Positions 1 through 6,280 of a DNA stretch of 11,870 nucleotides are shown in pieces. Position 1 is the first letter of the stretch. Each line of letters begins with the position of its first letter. This DNA comes from JAVBLT01 sp031553315 (GTDB taxonomy: Bacteria; Verrucomicrobiota; Kiritimatiellia; RFP12; DVOR01). Where the stretch lies: contig JAVBLT010000064.1 of NCBI GenBank assembly GCA_031553315.1, positions 1-11,870 of the forward strand. Direction: 5' to 3'. The translations under genes were made by a program, and so were the position numbers. Below the pieces are notes generated by a model. It saw nothing but the letters and a program-made list of their open reading frames with translations. It was not told where the DNA came from and did not search any database.

Positions 1-831
1 CTTCAATTCCACATTCCCGATACACAAACCACCCTCTACTACATGTTCGACGACAACAAAAACGTCACCGACCTCACCACCCCCTCCGGAATCCCCGCCG
101 CCCACTACGACTACGCCCCTTTCGGCGCCCTTACCCGCGCCGTCGGCCCCGCCGCCCACGCCACCCCCTACCGTTTCTCCTCTGAATACCACGATGATGA
201 ACTTGATCTTGTCTATTATAATTACAGGCACTACTTTTCATTGAATGGTCGATGGCTTTCACGAGACAGAAATGAAGATTCCAAAAAAGAAGTAAACTTA
301 TATGTGATTGTATTAAATTCGCCCCAAAACCAAATCGACAACCTTGGTTTAGAGTGTTGGAGTGGAGTTATTTATTGTTTTCCTGGCGGCGGAGAATTTC
401 CTGTGCCTTGCCAGTGTTCTTATCCCCCTTGTCCAAAAGATTACAAAGTAAAAAAAGATGCAAATGGGCAGAGTTCTTATCGTACAAAAACCGATATAGG
501 GGGGGATAAAGAAGGTAATGGATGCGGATCAGAAGGAGGAATGAAGGTTCCTGATACCTATCTTGGCGTTGTTAATTTTAAAGATTGCTGCAACAAGCAT
601 GACAAATGTTACGGAACCTGTGATTCAAAAAAATCAAAATGTGACTCAGAATTAGGAAGTTGCATGTATAAGCAATGTACGGACAATCTTTCATTTTTGG
701 ATTTTTTAAATAGAAAAAAATGCACGGACATGGCTGCAGCTTATGAAATTGCCGTTCGGTTACGCGGAGCCAATGCATATGAAGCAGCACAAGATAAAAC
801 ATGCAAATGGGAGTTGTGTTGTGGACATTAA
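1..831 (+). CDS. RHS-family polymorphic toxin, C-terminal part, with phospholipase A2 tip domain (5' partial)
   Basis: The frame is open from base 1, so the gene starts upstream; the ATG at 43 is internal. Codons up to about base 345 carry the RHS-associated core signature: YDYAPFG, then PYRFSSEY, LVYYNYRHY, GRWLSRD and a closing IDNLGLE, where the family usually has DPxGL. The tip after that (about 158 residues) is Cys-rich. NGCGSEGG (bases 517-540) resembles a calcium loop, and DCCNKHDKCYGTC (583-621) is the phospholipase A2 active-site helix with its His-Asp pair at bases 598-603; a second Cys-Asp helix (KCDSELGSCM) follows. This order matches secreted group XII PLA2. Known of the family: RHS shells deliver variable C-terminal toxins into competitors. 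Inferred: the tip hydrolyses membrane phospholipids of target cells. Codon use turns AT-rich from about base 185, as expected for an exchanged tip. The RHS assignment is very secure; PLA2 is strong by motif, and activity is untested. Confidence 0.9.
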   Translation, partial: LQFHIPDTQTTLYYMFDDNKNVTDLTTPSGIPAAHYDYAPFGALTRAVGPAAHATPYRFSSEYHDDELDLVYYNYRHYFSLNGRWLSRDRNEDSKKEVNLYVIVLNSPQNQIDNLGLECWSGVIYCFPGGGEFPVPCQCSYPPCPKDYKVKKDANGQSSYRTKTDIGGDKEGNGCGSEGGMKVPDTYLGVVNFKDCCNKHDKCYGTCDSKKSKCDSELGSCMYKQCTDNLSFLDFLNRKKCTDMAAAYEIAVRLRGANAYEAAQDKTCKWELCCGH

Positions 832-835
832 ACCA

Positions 836-1183
836 ATGAAATCTACTTCAAAAACAAGCATATTTTTATTACTTTTTTTGTTTTCACTTTTTTTAATTAT
901 TATTTTTTATTTAGGCTCAAATATGGGACCCCCTCTTGCTGAAGGAACGAAGGCTGAAACTTATTTGCGAAGTATCGGGGTGGATGAAGGCCTGATTTGG
1001 TCACTTCAAAATGTAGATATTTTAAAACAAAAGGATATTGTTTATTTGTTGTCATTACCTGATTTGTCCGTGAAATATTTACTCGCAATGAATCCCGGGC
1101 TTTCTCGCGAACAACGAAAAATGCTTTGGCAGGAAGAGAATGAAAAGGTGAAAATCGGGGTTGCTGCGAATACTAGTACATAG
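836..1183 (+). CDS. Small single-span membrane protein, putative immunity protein for the PLA2 toxin
   Basis: A 115-aa protein with a basic N-terminus, one hydrophobic segment of about 20 residues (FLLLFLFSLFLIIIFYLG, residues about 10-27) and a mostly hydrophilic C-terminal domain of about 85 residues, which suggests an inner-membrane anchor with a soluble, probably periplasmic, domain. I recognise no named family. It starts 4 bp after the toxin stop codon, shares its AT-rich composition and lies on the same strand, the usual place for the immunity gene of a polymorphic toxin. A periplasm-facing anchor would suit neutralising an enzyme that attacks membrane phospholipid. Start choice is open: the ATG at 836 has no clear ribosome site, whereas an in-frame GTG at 821 sits 7 nt after GGGAG and would overlap the toxin stop, adding five residues. 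Immunity function is inferred from context only. Confidence 0.72.
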   Translation: MKSTSKTSIFLLLFLFSLFLIIIFYLGSNMGPPLAEGTKAETYLRSIGVDEGLIWSLQNVDILKQKDIVYLLSLPDLSVKYLLAMNPGLSREQRKMLWQEENEKVKIGVAANTST

Positions 1184-1189
1184 TAAACT

Positions 1190-1702
1190 TTAAAATATCG
1201 GGTGTAGTCGTGTAAAATTTATACGCGCATCCGATGTTGTGAATTGCCATTTCACCGGGGTTTGTCTGGCATTGCGCTCGCAGTTCCACGCGGCAACCAT
1301 TTCCCTCATAAGGTCAATCGTGGGGATTCGATCGGGGAGACACTGGCGTTTGAATACGCTCAGTTCGATTTCAGCAATGTTGGGCCAACTGCCATGTTTG
1401 GGCGTATGGTGTATTTCCAGCCGGCGAGCCAAACGAAGCGCCTCTTCCGCCGGAAAGGCCTGATATAAAGAGGAAAGGGCGTGGGTGTTTAAGTTATCCA
1501 TGGCCAGGACGACTTGATCGGCATCGGGATAACGATGATCAAGCATGTCTTTGATGTAGCGCGCCCAGTCAAGGCTGCCTCGCCGTTCCGTCACGGCAAC
1601 ATGTCGAACGCCAGCCAGCGGCTCGACATCCAGAAAAATCGCCGCAACGCCATGGCGCACATATGAGAATTCCTGATTTTGTGAAAGCGGGGCGATCCGC
1701 AT
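1190..1702 (-). pseudogene. IS630-family transposase, C-terminal remnant
   Basis: The 170-residue frame matches the C-terminal half of IS630-family (DDE_3) transposases. VLAMDNLNTH holds the second catalytic Asp (residue 69), and TPKHGSWPNIAEIELSVF holds the catalytic Glu (residue 111). The preceding EPLAGVRHVAVTERR block and the closing ARINFTRLHPIF are also typical. Whole family members run to roughly 340-370 residues; the N-terminal helix-turn-helix part and the first catalytic Asp are absent, and in this frame a stop lies just upstream, near 1740. The copy is therefore dead. I found no convincing terminal inverted repeats, so its left and right borders are unknown. It points inward from the PSD operon and ends 7 bp from the putative immunity gene, marking the right edge of the variable toxin region. 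Whether it took part in exchanging the toxin tip cannot be told. Confidence 0.88.
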
Positions 1703-1749
1703 AACGCATACCCGCGAATGCGGGAAAAAAGCCCCTTAACAATCATTTT

Positions 1750-1777
1750 TTGCGGCGGACAATTTTTGAAGTGTAAT
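1750..1777 (+). promoter_or_regulatory. Weak candidate sigma70-type promoter for the DUF1549/DUF1553 operon
   Basis: TTGCGG (1750-1755), a 16-bp spacer and TGTAAT (1772-1777) lie 33 bp upstream of the first operon gene. The -10 box is good (5 of 6) but the -35 box only fair. It is the best candidate in the 107-bp gap between the transposase remnant and the operon; no experimental support. Confidence 0.3.
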
Positions 1778-1809
1778 CGCGTTGTTACCCGGCGAAACGG
1801 AGGTATCGT

Positions 1810-3147
1810 ATGCGATGGCTTCTTTTGTTTTTCATGATCCCCGGAATGGTTTTCGGAGCTTCGCCTTATGCAAAGGAGTCGATGGTTCCGGTGAGATCGG
1901 AGATTGACCGGCTGCTGGCGCTGAATTTGCCGGAGGCGAGTGATTGCGTCTTCGTAAGGCGGGCGTATCTGGATCTGCTGGGGCGGCTGCCCGCGCCGGA
2001 GGAGGCGAAGGCCTATGCCGCCGCCCCGGATGCGGATGCGTTGATTGACAGGCTCCTCGCAGACCCCGGTTTTGCGGATTTCCGGTCGCTCCACTGGTGC
2101 GATGCGCTTCGGGTGAAATCGGAATTTCCGGTGAATCTCTGGCCGAACGCGGTCTATGGGTATCACCGCCGGATTCACTCTTTTATTGCAACGAATGAGC
2201 GGTATGATGATTTCGCGCGGGCGTTGCTCTTATCTCAGGGAAGCAACTTCCGACAGCCGGAGGTGAATTTTTACCGTTCGGTGGCGGAGCGGAGCGCGGA
2301 GGGTATCGGCAAGGCGGTGGCGCAACTGTTTCTGGGCGAGGCTACGAATTTTTTTGGAACGACCTTTGGCTGCGTGAATTTTAAGGATACGCAGGAGTGG
2401 AAGGAAGAGATTGTCTTTGTGAGGGAGCGGCCCGACCCGCGTATTTCCGCCGTGGAGGCGCTGATTGCGGATCCGAAGTTTGCGCGGTGCGCGGTGAACC
2501 GGGTGTGGGCGCGGTATTTCGGAAGCGATGCGGCGCCGGCGGTGGCGGAGGCGCTGGCGAAAGGGTTTGTTCAATCGGGGTATGATTGCAAGGCGCTGAA
2601 CCGCGCGATTCTCACCTCTTCGGCTTACCGGGCGGCGCCGTTCACGCCGGTTTACCCGGTGCGGCGGCTTCCCGCCGAGGTGCTGGCCGATGTCATCGGC
2701 GACCTGACGGGCGAACGCATTTCCTTCTCCAGCCTCACGCCGGAGCCGTATACCTTCCTGCCTGCCGACCAACGCTCGATTCTCCTCGCGGACGGCTCGA
2801 TCACGCACCCGTTTCTGACGCTCTTCGGGCGACCCGCGCGCGACACGGGACTGGCCGAGGAGCGCCACGACGCCGTCACCGGCAAGCAGCGCCTCTTCCT
2901 CTTCAACTCCGCCGCGCTTTACAACCGCATGAAAAAGGTGGCGCAGAGGCCGGAAATAAAGGAACTTCCCGCCCCGAACCGGCTCGAGGCGTTTTACTGG
3001 CTCTTCTTCAGCCGCCCGCCGACCGCCGGGGAGGCCGAAGCATTCAGGCGATTCCAGGCGACGCTTCCGCCGAAGGAACGCTGGCGCATCACGCAGGAAA
3101 CCGGTTGGATTCTGCTCAACTCCACGGAATTCATCCACCAACACTAA
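1810..3147 (+). CDS. Secreted DUF1549/DUF1553 (PSCyt2/PSD1) protein, compact form
   Basis: A 445-aa exported protein. Residues 1-17 form a signal peptide (hydrophobic LLLFFMIPGMVFG, cleavage near GA). Residues about 25-190 match DUF1549 (PSCyt2): an EIDRLL start, the FVRRAYLDLLGRLP motif, a LIDRLL repeat and the ERYDDFARALL stretch. Residues about 210-440 match DUF1553 (PSD1): FARCAVNRVWARYFG, a SSAYR block, RLPAEVLADVIGDLTG and a final LLNSTEFIHQH. These domains are found mainly in planctomycetes and relatives, usually beside a DUF1501 gene as here; the biochemical role is unknown. At 445 residues it is much shorter than common members (about 700-1000), and it has no CxxCH haem motif, so the cytochrome-like PSCyt1 part is missing. 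Start: ATG 6 nt after a strong GGAGG site (1799-1803). First gene of a three-gene operon. Confidence 0.9.
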   Translation: MRWLLLFFMIPGMVFGASPYAKESMVPVRSEIDRLLALNLPEASDCVFVRRAYLDLLGRLPAPEEAKAYAAAPDADALIDRLLADPGFADFRSLHWCDALRVKSEFPVNLWPNAVYGYHRRIHSFIATNERYDDFARALLLSQGSNFRQPEVNFYRSVAERSAEGIGKAVAQLFLGEATNFFGTTFGCVNFKDTQEWKEEIVFVRERPDPRISAVEALIADPKFARCAVNRVWARYFGSDAAPAVAEALAKGFVQSGYDCKALNRAILTSSAYRAAPFTPVYPVRRLPAEVLADVIGDLTGERISFSSLTPEPYTFLPADQRSILLADGSITHPFLTLFGRPARDTGLAEERHDAVTGKQRLFLFNSAALYNRMKKVAQRPEIKELPAPNRLEAFYWLFFSRPPTAGEAEAFRRFQATLPPKERWRITQETGWILLNSTEFIHQH

Positions 3148-3156
3148 GAGGTCGCT

Positions 3157-4431
3157 ATGCAACGCCGTATTTTCCTCAAACACCTCTGCGCTTCGATGAT
3201 TGCCGCGCCGCTGCTGAGAGCAAACGGCGCGCCGTTTCAGCCGGGGCCGGCGCGCTCGGTCATTGAAATCTGGATGTGGGGCGGGCCTTCCTCGCTCGAG
3301 ACCTTCGACCCGAAGCCCGATGCCGGGCGCGATTACAATAACGGCATGAAAGCCATCGACACCGCCGCGCCGGGGCTCACGCTCTCGGAGTTTCTCCCGA
3401 AGCTCGCCGAACAGGCCGCGCTCTTCTCGCTTGTGCGCACGCTTCACCACCCGCACGCCGGCCACGAAAACGCCTCGTACCTCATGCGCACGGGGCGCAA
3501 TCCGGGCGGGCCGGTCTTCCCTTCCGTCGGCGCGATGGTGGCCTCGCTCAAAGCGCCCGGTTATAAGGGCGACATTCCGCCCTATGTGATTCTGCCCAAT
3601 ACAAACGGCCGTTTCTCCGAAACCGGCTTCCTGGGCGACGCCTGCGCGCCGCTCGTGACCGGAGGCGACCCCAACGGACAGCGTTTCGCTGTCGACGGCA
3701 TCGTGCCGCCGGGCGGCCTCACCGCCGAAATGGCCGACCAGCGCCTCGCGCTTCTCGATGAAATCGATACCTTCACCCGATCGGCTCCCGCGGGCGCGCT
3801 TGAAGCCTTTCACGCGGCGGGCGGCCACATCAGGCGCGTGATCCACGGCAACGCGGCCAAAGTCTTCGATCTCTCCGAAGAACCCGCCGATGTGCGCGAC
3901 CGCTACGGCCGCAACACCTTCGGGCAAAGCTGCCTCGCCGCGCGGAGGCTCGTGGAGGCGGGCGTGCCCTACATCATGGTCAACGCCGACGGCTGGGACA
4001 ACCACAAGCAGCTCTTCGAAACCTTCAAACGCAAAGGTCCCGTCTTCGACCAGGGTCTTTCCGCCCTACTCGCCGACCTCAGCCGCCGCGAGTTGCTGGC
4101 CTCCACCATCGTTTCGTGCTGCGGCGAGTTTGGGCGCACGCCGCGCATCCAGCGCGAGCCGCCCTGGAACGGCGGGCGCGGCCACTTCCCCGGCTGCTTT
4201 TCGGCGCTCCTGGCGGGCGGCGGCTTCAAGGGCGGCCTCGTGGTCGGAAAATCGGATGACACCGCCACAAAACCCGCCGAGCGCCCCGTGTCGCCGCAGG
4301 ATTACCTCGGCAGCATCTGCGAACGCATGGGCATCGATCCCGACGCCTCATTGCCCAATCCCGCCGGCATCCACGCCCCCGTGCTCCCGCCCGAATCAGC
4401 GGCGGGGCGTCTGCGCGAACTCTATGCCTGA
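3157..4431 (+). CDS. DUF1501 protein with Tat signal
   Basis: A 424-aa protein of the DUF1501 family, whose fold is related to alkaline phosphatases and sulfatases. The N-terminus MQRRIFLKHL carries a twin-arginine motif, so it is probably exported folded, perhaps with a cofactor or metal. Family landmarks: WMWGGPSSLETFDPKP (residues about 40-55), the HPHAGHENASYLMRTGRNP block (about 98-116), GWDNH in the middle, CCGEFGRTPRI, and GGRGHFPGCFSALLAGGG near the C-terminus. The His and Asp residues in these blocks are the likely metal ligands by family analogy. It follows the DUF1549/DUF1553 gene by 9 bp with an AAGAGG ribosome site (3146-3151) overlapping the upstream stop. This pairing is a classic planctomycete/verrucomicrobial module. 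Substrate unknown; no function is assigned beyond the family. Confidence 0.92.
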   Translation: MQRRIFLKHLCASMIAAPLLRANGAPFQPGPARSVIEIWMWGGPSSLETFDPKPDAGRDYNNGMKAIDTAAPGLTLSEFLPKLAEQAALFSLVRTLHHPHAGHENASYLMRTGRNPGGPVFPSVGAMVASLKAPGYKGDIPPYVILPNTNGRFSETGFLGDACAPLVTGGDPNGQRFAVDGIVPPGGLTAEMADQRLALLDEIDTFTRSAPAGALEAFHAAGGHIRRVIHGNAAKVFDLSEEPADVRDRYGRNTFGQSCLAARRLVEAGVPYIMVNADGWDNHKQLFETFKRKGPVFDQGLSALLADLSRRELLASTIVSCCGEFGRTPRIQREPPWNGGRGHFPGCFSALLAGGGFKGGLVVGKSDDTATKPAERPVSPQDYLGSICERMGIDPDASLPNPAGIHAPVLPPESAAGRLRELYA

Positions 4432-4439
4432 GGTGAACC

Positions 4440-6047
4440 ATGCGTAAAACCGTTTTTTTCTTCGCCTTTCTTTCAGCCTTCGCCTGCGCCGCCGAGCCGT
4501 ATCTGGCCTATTGTTACCCGGCAGGCGCCACGCGGGGAACCACGGCCACCCTCCTCTTCGGCGGCATGCAGCTACGCCGCAACGGCGGTTTACACAACGG
4601 CCTCATCACCGGAGGCGGCGTCACCTTCCGCAGCGTGCGGGTCATTCCGGGATTTCCGAATCCCGACGGCAAACAGCGCGCCTGGCTCCTCGCCTGGCTC
4701 AAAAACCCCGCCCAAAAACCGCCCCTTCCCGAAGACACCTCGCTCTGGAACAAACACCCCTGGTGGGACTCCATCGATACCCTTTCCGAGTTCGAGCGCG
4801 AAATTCTCCACCGCGCCCTCACCGTCGGCTCCCAGGAGCGCCAGGCCGCGCAATCCATGCAGGAGCTCGTCATGGCCGAGCTTGAAATCGCCCCCGACGC
4901 CGCGCCCGGTCTGCGCGAGCTCCGCCTCACCGGCCCCGCCGGCACCTCCAATCCCCGCGCCTTCCGCATCGACGCCTCCCCTCGCGTACGCGACAATCTC
5001 ACCGCCGCACCCATGCCTCCGGTCGTTCTGGAGGGGCGGATCCTCCGGCTCGAAACCGACCGTTTCACCCTCCCCCTCGCCGGCGGAACCCCCTACGCCC
5101 TCACCCTTCACGCCCGCAGCCTCCAGCCCTTCATCGGCGATACCGTGCCCGGCTACTTCCAAGCCACCCTCCGCATCGCCGACGCCCAAGGGCGAACCCT
5201 CGCCTTCTCCGATGAAAACGGCTTCGATCCCGATCCGCGCATGGCCTTCACCCCGCCCGCCGACGGCACCTACACCGTCGAAATCAACGACAACCTCCAC
5301 CGCGGGCGCGAAGATTTCGTCTACAGCCTCGTCATCGAGCCCGCCAAACCCACAGAGCCCTCCCCCCTTCCCGTCATTTTACCCGGCATGGCCAACACGC
5401 ACGCCTTCACCGGCAAACAAGGCGAACAGCGCCGCATCGCCGTGACCGCCCGCCGCGCCGGATCGCCGCTCGACCCCTTCATCCGCGTCTTCGCGCCCGG
5501 CGGAACCCTCCTCGCCGAAGCCGACGACACCCCTCCGCCCTTCAACACCGGCCTTCACCTGCAACACGCCGACCCCGAGCTCACCCTCACGCTTCCGGCC
5601 GCCGGCGAGTATACCGTGGAAGTGACCGACGCCACCGCCCACGGCGGCCCCGACTATACCTACGCCCTCGCCATCGAACCCGCCACGCCCGATTTCACCC
5701 TCTACAGCACCGCCTCCTCAATCAACCTCCGCCCCGGCGAGCGCGGCTCACTCACCATCGCCATCGCGCGAAACGGGTTCGCCGGCCCGGTTAAAATCAC
5801 CTCCGCCACCCCCGGCATCGAAGCGTCAGGCACCCTCGAAGCGGGAAAAGACCGCGGTAAAATCACCGTTGTCAACCGCCAAAAAGCCGGATCTCCGCCG
5901 ATCCCCGTCGCCCTCCTCGGCACATCCGAAACGCTCACACGCCCCGTCATCCCCGCCGACGAACGCGAACAGGCCTTCGCCTGGAAGCACCTCCAGCCCG
6001 CCCAAACCCTTTACCTGACCACCCTCCGCCCCGCGCCCAAAAAATAG
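4440..6047 (+). CDS. Secreted protein with two PPC (pre-peptidase C-terminal) domains
   Basis: A 535-aa exported protein. Residues 1-18 are a signal peptide (FFFAFLSAFACA, cleavage near AA|EP). Residues 20-190 contain a planctomycete-type N-terminal region (YCYPAGATRGTTATLLFGG). Two beta-rich PPC-like repeats follow: one at about 205-300, ending in DGTYTVEINDNLHRGREDFVYSLVIEP, and one at about 315-415, ending in GEYTVEVTDATAHGGPDYTYALAIEP. The two endings are clearly homologous, which shows internal duplication. The last 110 residues form another beta-sandwich-like segment (LRPGERGSLTIAIARNGFAGPVKI). No enzyme motif is visible. Third gene of the operon, 8 bp after the DUF1501 stop, with GAGGTG (4430-4435) as ribosome site. 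Proteins of this type commonly accompany DUF1549/DUF1553 and DUF1501 genes and probably act with them in the periplasm or at the surface. The TAG stop is also the first three bases of a large palindrome. Confidence 0.85.
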   Translation: MRKTVFFFAFLSAFACAAEPYLAYCYPAGATRGTTATLLFGGMQLRRNGGLHNGLITGGGVTFRSVRVIPGFPNPDGKQRAWLLAWLKNPAQKPPLPEDTSLWNKHPWWDSIDTLSEFEREILHRALTVGSQERQAAQSMQELVMAELEIAPDAAPGLRELRLTGPAGTSNPRAFRIDASPRVRDNLTAAPMPPVVLEGRILRLETDRFTLPLAGGTPYALTLHARSLQPFIGDTVPGYFQATLRIADAQGRTLAFSDENGFDPDPRMAFTPPADGTYTVEINDNLHRGREDFVYSLVIEPAKPTEPSPLPVILPGMANTHAFTGKQGEQRRIAVTARRAGSPLDPFIRVFAPGGTLLAEADDTPPPFNTGLHLQHADPELTLTLPAAGEYTVEVTDATAHGGPDYTYALAIEPATPDFTLYSTASSINLRPGERGSLTIAIARNGFAGPVKITSATPGIEASGTLEAGKDRGKITVVNRQKAGSPPIPVALLGTSETLTRPVIPADEREQAFAWKHLQPAQTLYLTTLRPAPKK

Positions 6048-6205
6048 AGCAGGTTAAGATTGAAACTTCTCAATTTTTCGAAAGGTATTTTTCTTTTTGG
6101 TGAATTCTTGAAGTGAGCCGTAGCAACGCTACGGCGACCTGAAAGGATGAAAGCAAAAAGGAAAAGAACAGAGAAAAAGAGAAGTTTCAATCTTAATATG
6201 CTCTA
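6045..6205. repeat. 161-bp imperfect palindrome (MITE-like or structural repeat)
   Basis: The outer 27 nt at 6045-6071 and 6179-6205 are inverted copies with only two mismatches, beginning TAGAGCA and ending TGCTCTA. Exactly at the centre is a perfect 8-bp hairpin, GCCGTAGC / GCTACGGC (6117-6124 and 6128-6135, loop AAC). The parts between also pair imperfectly (CTTTTTGG against CAAAAAGG and flanks), so the whole element folds as one long hairpin. It has no coding capacity and supplies the upstream gene's stop codon. It fills most of the 233-bp gap before priA. It could be a non-autonomous mobile element, a dispersed palindromic repeat or a bidirectional terminator; no target-site duplication is clear. 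Confidence 0.85.
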
Positions 6206-6243
6206 AAACGGAAATCCTTTCAACGTTGCAACAAACGCGGCAT

Positions 6244-6272
6244 TTGTAAAAATGGCGCGGCTGTGTTACCAT
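6244..6272 (+). promoter_or_regulatory. Weak candidate promoter for priA
   Basis: TTGTAA (6244-6249), a 17-bp spacer and TACCAT (6267-6272) match the sigma70 consensus at 4 of 6 bases each. Transcription would start at about 6279, next to the ATG at 6281, so the mRNA would be nearly leaderless, in line with the lack of any ribosome site before that ATG. Weak support. Confidence 0.28.
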
Positions 6273-6280
6273 TGCCCCCC

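Noticed and set aside
1711..1724. CCCGC-GAAT-GCGGG hairpin followed by six A near the transposase remnant
   Set aside because: On the plus strand it lacks a T-run; on the minus strand the T-run precedes the stem. Only 5 bp, no second copy at the other end of the remnant, so neither terminator nor terminal repeat is supported.
2230..4005. Long minus-strand open frame (591 codons) opposite the DUF1549/DUF1501 genes
   Set aside because: It is the antisense shadow of GC-rich genes: Arg/Gly-rich, no domain, no ribosome site, and the plus strand holds clear family matches.
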